The translations under genes and the position numbers were made by a program. Shown here in pieces: positions 13,001-24,376 of a DNA stretch of 64,000 bases (the stretch's first letter is position 1; each line of letters begins with the position of its first letter). The DNA is from Xiphias gladius (lineage: Eukaryota > Chordata > Actinopteri > Istiophoriformes > Xiphiidae): NCBI RefSeq assembly GCF_016859285.1, contig NC_053400.1:31977001-32041000 (forward strand), read 5' to 3'. The notes beneath the pieces were generated by a model. That model saw nothing but the letters and a program-made list of their open reading frames with translations, was not told where the DNA came from and did not search any database.

Positions 13001-13580
13001 TGGGTCTACCACCATTTGACAACAGTAAGTGGATGGAAAAGGAGAATCAGTGTTGACCTGTAAGTTTCCCTTAACTTTCCCCTTAACCGACGACTCGGAG
13101 ACCAACTTCGGCGCCGTGAACCGAGACCGTCAGGTATCGTTACAAGTTTACAGAGATGATGATGATGATGTCCCGAAACCGAGGCCTCACCTTGATGTGG
13201 TTCTTGACTACATTAGTTCTCTGGAGTCTCTGGTCCTCCGGGATGCCGATCTCCTCCCAGATGTCCTTCAGGTGGCACAGCGCTTTATTCAGGCACGACA
13301 CAGCCTCTGCTGCGAGCACCTCGCTTCGGGGACACACAAGCCGTTCGTTTGTCAATAAATGGTTCCGGTGGCATTAAAAAACCAACTAGCTGGTAGCATT
13401 TAAACCAAACACGACACACACACGGAGAGACAGAGTTCACTCCTCTGATCCAGATAACCGACGTCGGCGTTAGTTTAGCTAACAACAGCCTCGTTTAGCC
13501 ATGAACTTTTAGCGTTATTTGACAAACTCTGACTCCGTCTCGGGGGGAAAAAAAATGTTTCGACCTTACCTCTTCCTCAT
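4089..13580 (-). CDS. prc1: PRC1, protein regulator of cytokinesis 1 (MAP65/Ase1 family), complete
   Basis: PRC1 cross-links antiparallel microtubules in the anaphase central spindle, and cytokinesis needs it. Coding exons (minus strand, in order): 13570-13580, 13191-13323, 11511-11633, 10839-11072, 9445-9615, 8642-8791, 8371-8518, 8143-8279, 7490-7585, 7256-7402, 7054-7167, 6814-6927, 6138-6317, 4089-4160. All junctions are GT-AG and in phase, giving 609 residues (human isoforms are 620 and 606). Exon 1 codes only MRK plus two bases of Ser4. Diagnostic matches are IGIPEDQRLQRT, VVCEDEDSFCLS, RQAFAPYF and RFTNRGGNLLKEEKQR (start of the spectrin-like microtubule-binding domain). The N-terminal half is a coiled-coil rod. 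CDK-type sites RTPTKRR and TTPNK put their threonines at 470 and 481, the human positions, beside a basic nuclear-localisation cluster. The C-terminus reads ASTYSEFV then RDLSKAS; the 14-residue human cassette between them is absent, as in the shorter human isoform. Which teleost paralogue this is cannot be decided here. Confidence 0.97.
4161..6137. other. prc1 intron 13
   Basis: A 2-kb intron. Two mutually overlapping open frames on opposite strands (5128-5499 and 5315-5719) show no family resemblance. It contains a perfect alternating pyrimidine-purine tract (5509-5548) and a 24-base string at 4739-4762 that recurs in prc1 intron 8. No copy of the alternative 42-base exon known in mammals was seen. 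Confidence 0.5.
5509..5548. repeat. 40-bp alternating TG/CG/CA tract (Z-DNA type)
   Basis: Every odd position is a pyrimidine and every even one a purine from 5509 to 5548: TG repeats, then a short CG run, then CGCA repeats, then CA. It lies within prc1 intron 13. Confidence 0.9.
8845..9415 (+). mobile_element. Interspersed repeat family A, copy 1 (prc1 intron 5)
   Basis: This is the longest of four copies of the same sequence in the window (others at 11996-12215, 21585-22020 and 36185-36515). Shared landmarks in order are GGGTTCCCATA, GGATGATAAGGCCT (or close), CCTAATAATATC, GCAGAAAATGGATG and TTTTGCTAAAATCACAT. All copies point the same way on the plus strand. No coding capacity is visible, so it is a non-autonomous element or a fragment; I cannot assign its class. 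Confidence 0.75.
11996..12215 (+). mobile_element. Interspersed repeat family A, copy 2 (prc1 intron 2)
   Basis: Contains the 5' part of family A, from CCAGGGTTCCCATATTC through TAGGGATGATAAGGCC, then jumps to the family's 3' end near CTTTAAGACTTGCAG. The middle is missing relative to copy 1, so it is internally deleted. Confidence 0.7.
12470..12567. repeat. Compound CA microsatellite in prc1 intron 2
   Basis: Two CA runs (about 12477-12490 and 12545-12567) are separated by a pyrimidine-rich linker with CCATCC and CTCTCT motifs. Confidence 0.85.
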
Positions 13581-13697
13581 CGTTAAATTCCAGATCTTGT
13601 CGCGTTTACCGTCCTAACAGTTTAAATCAACCGAAACCTGTCAACGGGCCGAGCTGCGGAGCGTCGTCTGCCCTCGCTGTGGTCCGTTTGTACACAG

Positions 13698-13729
13698 TTC
13701 AAAATACGCGCACTCTGCGCTCTGATTGG
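13698..13729 (-). promoter_or_regulatory. prc1: prc1 cell-cycle promoter: CCAAT box plus CDE/CHR-like element
   Basis: On the minus strand, about 120-150 bases upstream of the prc1 ATG, a CCAAT box (AGCCAATCAG, core 13725-13729) precedes TGCGC, four bases, then TTTGAA (13698-13703). TTTGAA is the consensus cell-cycle genes homology region (CHR) bound by DREAM and MuvB-MYB complexes, the GC motif four bases upstream fits a CDE, and NF-Y boxes usually accompany them. This matches known G2/M expression of PRC1. The surrounding 13.65-13.95 kb is CpG-rich. Confidence 0.6.
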
Positions 13730-14008
13730 CTCCTTCCGCGGGAGCGCGTGTTGCGTCAAACTAACGCCGCCCGCCGGCCGGGGCCGGGGCCGCGGGTGGC
13801 TCCTGCGGCTGACCACTAGATGGCACCGCCCTCCTCCGAACCACACCGTCAATTGAAACAAGACACGCCGGTTTCGTGGCGGTCGCGGCGACGCAGCAAC
13901 GGTCTTCCGCTTTGCTAATTTTGGACTGTGCGCGTCCCGGCAGACCGAACCGGTAAAGCAAGCGCACGGCGCACAGCGCGATTCAAGCGTGGGGCGTCTT
14001 GCCCTGTG

Positions 14009-14329
14009 ATGAAGTCATCGCCGAGTGTTGCCCAGATGTCAGGAAGGAATGCAGTTTTGGTAACTCGGAGACCGAGTCCACCTGTTAAAACTGTCCGAGA
14101 CCTGAGACCTGAGCCAGAGGGAGGAGGACGCAGATACTTTTATTCTACCGCTCTGTTGAGAAACTCAGAATTCACTCCCCTGTTAAGGCTTCGCATCGCT
14201 CCTGGCCTGCCCTGTCCTCGTAGGATGAAGCCTACACTGCAGGCGTCTCGAACAGATACTGACACGCCTCACCTCTGGCCAAGACTCAGAAAACAGGAAA
14301 GCTATAAAATGCATGAGACACTAATCTGA
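14009..14329 (+). CDS. Unassigned 106-codon open frame next to the prc1 promoter
   Basis: I do not recognise this protein. The frame is open from 13919 (preceding in-frame TAA at 13916-13918). The first ATG, at 14009, has G at -3; a second lies at 14036. The product starts MKSSPSVAQMSGRN, is rich in Arg and Pro, contains no predicted membrane segment, and ends at TGA 14327-14329. It sits about 430 bases from the prc1 start codon on the opposite strand, beyond the CpG-rich promoter, and about 350 bases before the vps33b stop codon. It could be a small protein, the first exon of a larger transcript, or a non-coding divergent transcript with a chance open frame. No AATAAA was seen on the plus strand right after the stop. 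Confidence 0.25.
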   Translation: MKSSPSVAQMSGRNAVLVTRRPSPPVKTVRDLRPEPEGGGRRYFYSTALLRNSEFTPLLRLRIAPGLPCPRRMKPTLQASRTDTDTPHLWPRLRKQESYKMHETLI

Positions 14330-14519
14330 ATACGGGTTTGTAACTAGACTAGATTCATTCTTGGCTGCATTAATTCGCACCTCTGGCCTTTTATCCCTTT
14401 TATCCCCCATTCCCTGACTGCTGACGTTATGACACTGCATCGACCATCTGTTCTGCATATTTTGCCATAGAGACACGAAAGGACGCAGGAAGGAAAAGCT
14501 TTGAAACATGTTAAAAACA

Positions 14520-14525
14520 TTTATT
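14520..14525 (-). terminator. vps33b: vps33b polyadenylation signal
   Basis: AATAAA on the minus strand, about 155 bases beyond the vps33b stop codon at 14679-14681. Confidence 0.7.
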
Positions 14526-14678
14526 CACTTTATACATCTTTACAGTTCTTTTGAGGGGGGAAAGCGGACCACAAGTGACCCTTTTCCATCTGTGATGCCA
14601 GTGCTGGAGGGAATGCGTGACAAGTGCCTGCAGGAATGTGTCAGGTCTCCGTCAGGTCTCCGGTGGTGCTGACAGGCC

Positions 14679-17600
14679 TCATACCAGGTTGTCCAGCAAA
14701 GCCTCGAGGAGTCTCGAACTGTTTGTAATCGCAGTTGTTACCACAATGAATTTGTAACCTGAAACGAGAGAACGGTAACGTTACTGAAATAACCCTCCCC
14801 TTGTTTTCTTTCAGTTCTTTGTGACACAGAGCAAGGCGGCAATTTCTGCGTGAACCCCCTGCACAAACAGCAGGACATTTTGGTAAGGCTGTTCTCTTGC
14901 TGGTTAAAGAGACCCACGCTAACGGTTCGGTGAAATATTTACCCCGTAAGTGCTGTTTCACATCAGAAATTTCACCTGGAGATTAAGGGTCACAGAAACG
15001 ACTGATCATTTGTTCCGTCGATGTGAACACACAGTGCATTTTGGAAAGATATATAAAATTGGTTGTCCCTTAAAATTCTAAATATTCCCACATTTACATA
15101 TCTCGATGTGATTTCTTTAATCATTTCATTATTCTCGCTTGTTTGGATCTTAGTAATTTGATTACTGGGTAAGTATCACATTCACATACACAAATGGTCT
15201 GGACCAATTTCCTTCTTTGAATTTATTTCTTGTCCATTTCCTAATTTTTTTTTTTTTTTTAAAACGTCTTAAATTTATATTAAATATGAACTGATATGTT
15301 GTACTTTGATTGTCTCTTATACATTTATATTTAATATATTTACTTTGCTCTTAATATTCTTATTTACTTTTGCCTTGCTCTTATTTTTACCAGTTTTTTT
15401 TTTACCCAGCTATTGTTATCTTTCTTGTTTTGTAACTTTCTTTTGTTTTTTGTGATGTGATTTTTTGTGATTTATTTTTTTATTTTGTTTGTATTTTTTT
15501 TTTTTTTTAATTTGCTTAATAAAGATGCACACACAAACACACACACACACACACATACACAAATTGAATAATTTCCTAATAATTTCCAAGTACTCTCATG
15601 GAAAGAATCATTTGGTAATTATAGGGAAAATAGGGACAGTGTTCATTTGTTACATTTACAGTTAATTACAGTTAATTAATTTCCGTGCGTAACAGAAACC
15701 TCCATAAATCAGTGCACAGCAGGTCAGCTGAATGAGCAAAACTGAAATTTATCAACACGCATGCATACAATTCACCATGCATGGACAATAAGTTAGTTTC
15801 CAGTAATAAATGAATAATGAATGGATATTTATTCAGCCTGGAACTTTCCTTTCAAGAAAATTCCTATTTTCTCTATAATTACTGCCAGGATACCTCCTAG
15901 GAAATTATTAGTAAATTACTGACCCAGTTGTTTTTTGAGGGATTATTTTGGGAGGAAAATTCAGCTTCTTCCTCTGGATATCGGGTGATTGCCAGGAATG
16001 AATGCACCGAAAGAGCACTCCAAATGAATGTCAATCATATAACGCACATCAGACTGTCCAAGCCAATATCTTCTACACTTCTAATGATATTCACATTTAA
16101 AAAAAAAAAAAAAATTTGTAAGATAATAAATCTTCAGGACCAGTTCACAATACAATGAGGCTTCTGTCCGTTTAACAATCGGGTTGGCAGGAGTGAAACT
16201 AAACTCCGGATAACAACGGTAGTAACAGGAAGAATGAAGTCGAACGGGGGGGAACCTAGACGACCGGCGCACACTTGAAAAAGCAGGGGATGAAAGGTAA
16301 CATCGAAGATCCCCATCAGCATTAAGGTCACGTCTACCTTTCTCTCTGCCGAGGAAACGTAGGGCTGAAATCTCAGAGAAGGTGCAGCCACCGAGGAACA
16401 TGACCAGGACGATGCGCTGGGCGTCATTCTTGGCCCTTAAATCAGCTCCGTTGCTGCCTGATGAGAGACAGAGAACCTTCATCACTCATCAGTTCAATAA
16501 AAGACATAAACACTGCGCATGTTTACAGGCACACAACAAACGAGGATACCCAGAGAAAAATCAGGTTTCATGGCAAACCAGACAATATATCATTTACTTG
16601 TGCTGTGGTAACCTCGTATACAAGCAGCAGATCAGTAATCTGATTTCTCCCAAACCTTATTTTAACTGTGCTGTAGTGCCGCAAGCTATGACGCCCTTCT
16701 TCCGGATCTCTTTTTTTTTTTTTTCCCTGTCAGAGCATTTGGACTGACAGATGTGAGAGGACTGGCTCTGTGGTGGAAGTGCAGTTTTCCCAAATGTGTC
16801 TGAATGTGACTAAAAGCGATGGAAACCAACTAACTTCAACTTCTGGATGCATTGTTGTGCAAGTTTCGGAATTTAGTCTGATTTTGTATTAATTTATTTT
16901 AGCCGCCACTCTGCTGACACTACGTTTTTCCTGTCGGAAGTCTTTGTAATGTCATTTGTACAAAAAAAAAAAAAAAAAGCCAACCTGCTTCTGCATGTAC
17001 ATGGCCAAGAAACCGTCCTCTTCCGAGGGAAATCTAGCTGAGGAAATCAGGTTTCCCTAATCCCCTACCCCGACTGCAAAAGCTGGGTTTGTTTACGGCA
17101 GAAAGCCAACAGTAATCCAGTTACCTAAGCACATGTAAACACCCACTGAACTCAACAGCCTCAAATTATTCATTTCATTTTCGACATGACATTAATTTCT
17201 CTTTCTCCCCTAACCTGTAACAGCAAATTCATGCCCATTCAGCAGCCTGGTGACTTCTTCAAGCCCCGTCCAACCGTCTCGCTCCAACACCTACGCACAA
17301 CACACACCCCAAGAATAACGTTACGACAAGTTTCACCGCGGCAGTGACGTTCTGTGGAATAAATTAATCCGTCTTATTTACTTACCTGCTCAATGAGTTT
17401 GCAGCTCAAAGGGACGTATGCACCGCTGAAGATGTAAGCCATGTCTCGTGGGACACGCAGGTCATATTCTTCATCTGACTTTGGCACCTTTACACAAAAT
17501 GCGATAATCCAGTTACTGGTCTTGTACAGCATTTCCAGTGAGTTAAAGGCAAAATGCCACTGGTACACGACTGAAGAGCAAAGTTGACGATAATTTACCA

Positions 17601-20600
17601 GGTTGAGCTTTCTGCTCAAGGCTCTGAAATTGCTCTTCTTTGCCAGAGAGGAGAAGGCGTCAGTCAGCTTCCCTGGAAGAGAAAGAATTTTAAAAACAAA
17701 ATATACACAAGCTCATTCAGCCATATCCTGTAGATGGAGAGATACAGAGGCGACTGGGGGGGTGGCCTGTTTCACCTGCAGTTTTGTCGTTGACCAGTTT
17801 GCCCACTTTGCTCTCCATAACAGTCAGCGTTTCCCCCGGCTGCTGCTCCACCAGCAGCCCCAACTGCCTCAGGTTGGAGAACGTGAGCAGGTGGTCCACT
17901 CCATAGCTCTGAGGATGTCGAGCAGAGAATGTTACACATGAGGCCAGTGGCTCCCGAACTGAGGTCCACATTAAAATCAGGGCCGGTTTAAAAGACGAGG
18001 CGACATTCTCTTTTTCTTGTCGTCAATAAATACCATTAAAAAAAAACAAGGACGCATTAGTCTCTCAGTACTTTGTGACATCTCTACCTTGTCTGTGGCT
18101 CTCAGTCCTAAGCTCAATCCATTTTACTGAAGACATAAATATTTGAAAACACGTCTCTCATTTCCTAAAACAGCTGGGCACTGTAGTTTTTAGCAAACGT
18201 TGCTGAAACGTGTGGAAATAGCGCATTTATTGGGGACTATTTTCAACTGCGGGTTCGTTCACTTTTCATGTCCTACTAAGTACTTTTACGGTGCTTTCCC
18301 GTATTTACTACTCACGAGCAGGTCAACACACACATACACAAAAAAAGGGAAATAATACACAAAACAGAATATGTTCCAAAACAAAAGTAGAAGACACAAT
18401 TCAAAATAACATCAAGTAAAAAAAAACAAAGACAAATAAGAGACCTCAAGTTCAGTGTTTAGTGATTTCCTAAAACAAAGGAAGCTTGTAGTTCTTTAAT
18501 GTGTCTACCAAGAATCTATAAGAATGTGGTTTTTGAGGCTTTATGGTAAAGCTGCACTGTGTCTAACGCGAAGCCTGTTTGGGGCTTTAAAAACAGGAAA
18601 ACGTGTCAAGGCTCACCTGTAGATACTGTGCTTTTAACGACCGGTAATCTTTTGGCAGCAGTCCTGCGGGAAAATAACATCACAGGGTTGTTAATACAAC
18701 ATGAAAATAATTTGATCCCGACTTTGGAATCATATTTAAAGACAACTCACCGTTTTCCGTGATGGACAGAAGACAAAGCAGCCTCAGACTTTCTATCATG
18801 GAGACCTTGAAAACAGCAACAGTTATCATCATTAATATTATTATTTTACCTGTTCCTACATCAGACTGACTGTGTGATGAAGCATAAGCACCTGTCTGTT
18901 GATGTGCTCCTCTATGAAAGAAATGCATTCGCGGATTTCAAATCCCTCAAGTAAAGCTGGAACAGAAAACAAGAAATCAAGAAATCAAGATCCGTGTCAA
19001 TAAGAACCAAAAACAAAACGATGACTAAACAAAGACATTTAACTAAAACCTGACTGTTACAAACTTGAGAAATCTTACAGTGCTCTGTCTTCAACAGCTC
19101 CTGGAAATCCTGCTTTGTTTTCTTCTTCATTATTGATTCGCTAGCACCGATGTCTGAAAGAGAATGCGCTCCTCAGCAAATATTACATGAAATACGTCAC
19201 AATCTGATCTACAGTATACTGCTGAAACACTCACGTAGGCTAAGTAGCCGATGCTCCTGTTTTAACCCTTTTAGTTCCTCCGACACAAACGTCTTCATCT
19301 GCTTTATGTCCATCCCCCGACGCTTCTGTAGAGTTAAAGAAAGACGACCAAACAGCGAGCGTCGGTTACTTCTGTCACCGTGGCTACAAAGACTGACGAG
19401 GGGGGATAGAAGTTGACTCACGTCATATGCAGTCTGGAGATTCCTGGCTTTCTGACTGAGAAATCCAAAGACATTGGAGAAATGCTCGTTTCTGATTTCA
19501 TTGAAGACCTACGAGACGCGAGTTTAGAGGGACAACTTAACTACATGGTAAAAGATCTGCGGCAGGCGGCTCACCTCCAGTGTCAGCCCTACCTTATCCT
19601 GAGAGTTCAGCATGACTTTCAAACTTTTGTCACAGGAGGTGACATCAGATCCAAACTCCACACATCCTGCAGAACAAAGGAGGTGATTAATAAAAAAAAT
19701 TGATATATCTGCAAGCAGAGTGTCATGATACAACTGAAAGAATTAATTCTACAGGGGAAAAAAAGGCAGTCTGGGCTGCAGCTGGGAGTTTTGACGCTGA
19801 GTATAGTAGCTTACGTGGAACATGAAACCATCAATTACATCATTTACATTTGGAAAGAACGGCACACATATTCAGGCCGTCTCTCCTGGAAGACACTCAT
19901 AGTGTCGCACCCGATCGTTCATACGAAAAGTGCCACAAGAGTAACGACTGAGAAAAGAGATCCACCTCATTTTTTAAACAAGCAGTTTTCAGATTCGGCT
20001 GGCTCAGTGCGGAGTGAGTGTCGGTGGACAAATGCAGATTTTCACACTGAACACAGGTAACTCTCCACATGTTCCTTCGATACCCACCACATTTGATTTT
20101 AAATATATCATCCACGAGTCCTTCATAGACAACTTGTGAGCACAGAGGAGTGACAAAGTCCACATCTGCAAAAGACAATGACAATGTTAGGGAAAGAAGG
20201 CACAACACAGCATGTCACCCTCTGAGAAAAGGACACGTGGCTTCTTACCTCTATCAATAAGAAAAACGTTTCCTATTTCAGCCTGACGAGCTTTTGGTTC
20301 TCCCTCGTCTACCTGCTCCCTCCATGACTCGTACGCCATCTGGCACCAGACAGGAAGACAGAATTAACGACAGGTCAATCCTTCATCTTGCACATCTCAA
20401 AAAAACAGCGGCAGAGACACTATCTTGGACGGCTTGACAGTCTTTAGTCTCTGATCATACTGCACCTTGGAACATTGTCCAATGCCGTAGATCTTTGAGA
20501 ACGGGCCGTAAACAGAGTGGAGGTGGTGCAGAGCGCTGCCGGCTGTCCTCACCCAGCGCTGGTCCCCTGCCTGTCAAAATACAAGTTTTATGTGCAAAAT

Positions 20601-23600
20601 TTGTTTATCTATAGTTAAACTACATGCTGCAAAACAAGAAATGAACAGTTCCAGTGTAGTCAGACAGAATAATTTGGTTGAACATTACACGTTATTTAAC
20701 GCTGCAAGACCGGGATTTCCATTGAGCTATCAACGAAAACACTCGTGAAATCTTCCAGTATGTCGTAGATTCAAATGTCAGAAAACAGGAAAAAAAAAAA
20801 AATCCCAGCATAATTTCCCAGAGCACAAGCTGACTTATTACATTAGACAGCTAAACAAAGAGCTGAAACGCACTATAAAGCTCTGTTAGGCAGAGGGGAG
20901 CTGCAGATGCAGGTCATAATTCTCTGAAGGGTCATCACTTGAAGAGACCCCTTTCGCATCGTCATTTGATGCATCATAATTATAAAAAACGTTAATTATT
21001 GCCACGTTAAACAATCTATAATAAGTGTAATTGAAACTATCTGTCAATACACTAAATAATTAATCAGCTAATCATTTCAGATGTATCTCAGACCCTGTCT
21101 TTACCAGAAAGTTGTCTCGAAAGAATTCCGGCAGCTCCAGGCTGATGATATCGTCGTCAAGTGGAAGGAGGTAGAAACACCATTCATCAGTGGTCACATC
21201 TGTGTAAAGGCAGAAACAGGCGTAACACTCCTTTTCTTTGACACTGGTCATTGCTATCAGAGCAAAAAAGCGAAGCAGCAAGGACGCTCACCACCAAAGA
21301 TCCCCTGCTCCTCCAGCACCGTCTCACACGCAAAGAACTGGACGACAGAGGAAGGTCAGCAGGTAAATATCAAGAACTTCATCCAAAATAAGTCAGAGCA
21401 GCGTGAGAGCGGAAGATACCTTTTGAGGGGTGAAGATTATCTTGTATCTTCTAAATTTTCCTGCTGCTTTGTCTGCATTGGCCACATCTGGAACAAGAAG
21501 GAAGACGGTGGGAAAAACACTACATATAAAAAGAATGAAGGGCTGGGTACCACACAGAATGGAATATAATGCTCGTTTCACCGTCACACAGGCCAAAGTA
21601 GGAACGATATCAGTGAAAACCAGTAATGATGATAAGGCCTACAATTATTTACCAAGTGCATGAATTTATTTATGTCACATTTGTTGTCAGCACTTTCCAG
21701 CTGTATATAGCAACAATTCCTAATAATATCATTAATTAATCACTAAACAAGACGTGGACTTGGACTAGCAGCAGAAAATGGATGGATAAATGGAGGGAAG
21801 GATTAACCATTGAAAAGTATCCTATTTAAGGTCCACATAAGAATTTTACATATCATTAGAGGTCTGGAACAATAGAAGTGGAGATTTTCCAGACAGTTTT
21901 TGCTAAAAATCACATACAAAAACATTTTGTAAGTAATGTTATTTCCTATAGCAGGCCTGAAAAAATATTTGAGACCTTGAAATGAAATTAAACTGAAAAA
22001 GTCTTTGAAGACCTGCACATACCCTGTTTTGCTACCAAATAATCCTTTTTTTAAAACACCTTAATTTGTGAAATGAAAACATACTTTCTCCCAAATAAGT
22101 AATCAAACATTTTGATTTACATGAGAAACTGTGCGATAAAAGAATAAGTAAATAAGATTACGAATCCTGAAAGACATTCAATGCCAGCTTCTGTGTAGGT
22201 TAGTTAACTTTACACCTGGCAGTTTATCTAATCTTAAAAAAAAAAAAAAAAAACAAGTAAAGAAACTTACCATTAATACCACTAAGGTAAAAAACAGAGA
22301 TGATTTCCTAGGTTCCTGAATGGATGATGCTTTTGAATTTGACATTGCTACCTGTGATATGCAAAACTGCATTTTAAGTCAAATAATATTGTTTCAGATG
22401 TCAGTGATGTTTTCGAGATTTTAATGTAATTTAGATAACAAAGGTTTGTTTCCTTTGTTATATGCCTATCTATTTATCTACCTACCTACCTACTTATTTA
22501 TTTCATTGTGACAATTTCATTCTATTTAATCAAAAAATCTATTAAAAGATTATTCATGATACTGTTAAGATATCACTAAGGCTTCATTAAAAAAAAAAAA
22601 AAGAAAGGAAAACATCCAACTCTACTTACCACATATCCACTTTACAGTTTGTATTCTAGGCCGGATCAGAAAACAGATCCTATAAGAGAGTAATGCCACA
22701 TTGTCAGGCAGTCACATCAGGTGTGTGTGTGTGCGCGTGTGTGTGTGTGTGTGTGTATTTTAGATGTTAGAGGTGTTAAAGGTGCATGGCTCACTGATCT
22801 GAGGTGCTGATAATAGGTTTGTATTCCACTTTGTAGAGTTTGTCAACTTCATGTTGCTGCAAAAAAACAAAAATGAGGCAAAATGTATGAAAAAGCCACT
22901 GGTCTGGCAGTTTTTTTCTCAAGAGCCTCTCAAAGTCAGAAGAGTATGAGCTGATGATGTTCACCTTTAGTGTTGACACATTAGCAATACGATCCAGCGG
23001 GCTCATCAAGTCTCCCTCGATGAAGAGGTCCTTCTTCCCTGGCAGCTGTTTGATGAAGAGAGGAAGATAGTAGAGCGAAGACATATCTAGGACAATCTAT
23101 CCATCAGCAAACACACACAAACAGGATTCTCTGTCTATTCAAATGAACTATGAATGAACTTTACTTAAACAGGAGTAATAGTGAATTTGTTGGGGACTAT
23201 TTGCTGCTGTGGATTTATCCACATGTAGTTGTTTCAGTGAATAAATATGACTCAAAAAAAATACAGTGTGTGATGATGGTAATCCCGAAACTTGTCACCT
23301 TTTACAACAGTGATGTGTTTTTAATAGTTTTTGGACAACAAGATATATCAGTGACTTATATATATCCAAAAAAACATACGATATCAACAGACTTATGGTT
23401 TAAAATTTTGAAAATTTAAGATGTAAAACTAAATGTTTCACCTCTGATCGGAGGGGTGTGGTCACAAACGCAACAGCTGCTTTGCAACAGCTGCTTCATA
23501 ACTGCATATAATCCCTGCAGTGTATTTCAGTGTAAAGATGTATTTATCCATTATGATTCTATTTTGGTCACTGACATTGTGAAGTCAATTAATGCCCTGT

Positions 23601-23830
23601 ATTAAAAATACATCCTCATTTTTTTTTTATAAGCCAGTCATACAACTGCCGGTATGTCTGCAGCAGCAGCAACCAGATGCGGCAGCCAGCCGAGCCGAGT
23701 GAAGCAGAGACACATCACCGTGGCTTGTTCTCACCTGTTCCAGCAGGTAGATGAGCTGATCTCGGGCCAGCCTCTTGAGCAGAGAGAAGTCAGGGAGCTC
23801 CGGGGAGTCTCTCCTGGCACTGTGAGCCAT
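14679..23830 (-). CDS. vps33b: VPS33B, Sec1/Munc18-family vesicle-fusion protein, complete
   Basis: VPS33B pairs with VIPAS39 in the CHEVI complex, which controls SNARE-mediated fusion in late-endosomal, recycling and granule traffic. Coding exons (minus strand, in order): 23735-23830, 22965-23045, 22795-22856, 22630-22679, 21420-21487, 21292-21337, 21105-21199, 20466-20570, 20249-20339, 20088-20165, 19593-19666, 19422-19508, 19235-19325, 19079-19153, 18892-18956, 18751-18805, 18617-18663, 17776-17908, 17599-17672, 17386-17487, 17215-17290, 16338-16457, 14679-14758. All join in phase to 616 residues (human 617). Diagnostic matches include [86 protein letters not shown] and [20 protein letters not shown]. 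The Sec1-like domain fills most of the protein. The start MAHSARRDS was chosen because its distance to PELPDF equals that in human. An upstream in-frame ATG at 23863 lies in the leader exon. Confidence 0.97.
14759..16337. other. vps33b last intron (22)
   Basis: Very AT-rich (15.1-15.5 kb) with long T runs and a CA-rich microsatellite at about 15528-15560. No exon or intact element recognised. Confidence 0.5.
15528..15560. repeat. CA microsatellite in vps33b intron 22
   Basis: Imperfect CA run following a T-rich tract on the plus strand. Confidence 0.85.
18160..18245 (+). repeat. Repeat H, copy 1 (vps33b intron 17)
   Basis: Shares ACAGCTGGGCACTGTAGTTT, then AGCAAACGTT-like and GGGGACTAT blocks, with 25726-25806 in hddc3 intron 3, in the same orientation. 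Class unknown. Confidence 0.65.
21585..22020 (+). mobile_element. Interspersed repeat family A, copy 3 (vps33b intron 4)
   Basis: Same order of landmarks as copy 1, from GGCCAAAGTAGGAACG through GATGATAAGGCCTACAA, CCTAATAATATCATT and GCAGAAAATGGATGG to the GACCTGCA end. It lies between vps33b exons 5 and 4. Confidence 0.75.
22465..22505. repeat. Tetranucleotide TATC/TACC repeat
   Basis: Imperfect TATC, TACC and TATT tetranucleotide array in vps33b intron 4. Confidence 0.8.
22721..22756. repeat. TG microsatellite with CG interruption (vps33b intron 3)
   Basis: A 36-base TG run with one GCGC interruption, about 40 bases downstream of the vps33b exon 3 donor in transcript direction. Confidence 0.9.
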
Positions 23831-24240
23831 GATGGGCCACAACGGGGACAGGACAGCGGTCACTCATCCACTGCACATACATGAAAAATAAAAGATACTC
23901 ACACAGGGTTGCGACTCCGGGAACAGAAAATGTAATGACAGACAAGCTAAAACCAACGGAATCACACAGAGGAGACAGAAGTCTGAGCAGTGGTTAACCT
24001 ACTAGCTCGGTTAGCTTGAAAGCTAAAAACACATCCTTCACATCACAGGGATTTTCAGAGATTAATTTCAGAGTGCTGACACTGATATGGAAATAATTTC
24101 ACAACAATATCCAATAAGTGACATTAATTATGCAGCGAATATCTGTCAAATTCACATCTTCACATATTCACATCTACCTGCTTCCGTAGCTGAGTAAACG
24201 GAACTTTTTCCCATCGTCAGCTGTGTCCCACCGGACACTG
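23831..24240 (-). promoter_or_regulatory. vps33b: vps33b leader: spliced 5' UTR with upstream ORFs, and shared promoter with hddc3
   Basis: On the minus strand an acceptor with a T-rich tract (ATGTATGTGCAG) ends at 23871 and a donor (GAAGCAG then GTAGATG) marks an upstream exon ending at 24178. After splicing, an upstream ATG at about 24216 (MGKSSVYSATEA) reads into the next exon and stops within four codons of the junction, a 15-codon uORF. A second upstream ATG in that exon (GGATGAGTGACC) opens a frame that runs past the vps33b start codon in another frame. The first exon lies within 200 bases of the hddc3 start codon on the opposite strand, so both genes must share one promoter region. The transcription starts are inferred. 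Confidence 0.5.
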
Positions 24241-24376
24241 CAGCAAACGGACTGCTTGCACTTTTTGTCGGAGCGGCGTCGGAAGGCGGAACACCTGACG
24301 GTGACTTTAGTGTTTCGTTTTGGGGTTTATTTTTTTTATTTTTCCGTGTGTGTGTCACTACATGTCATTTCCCACC

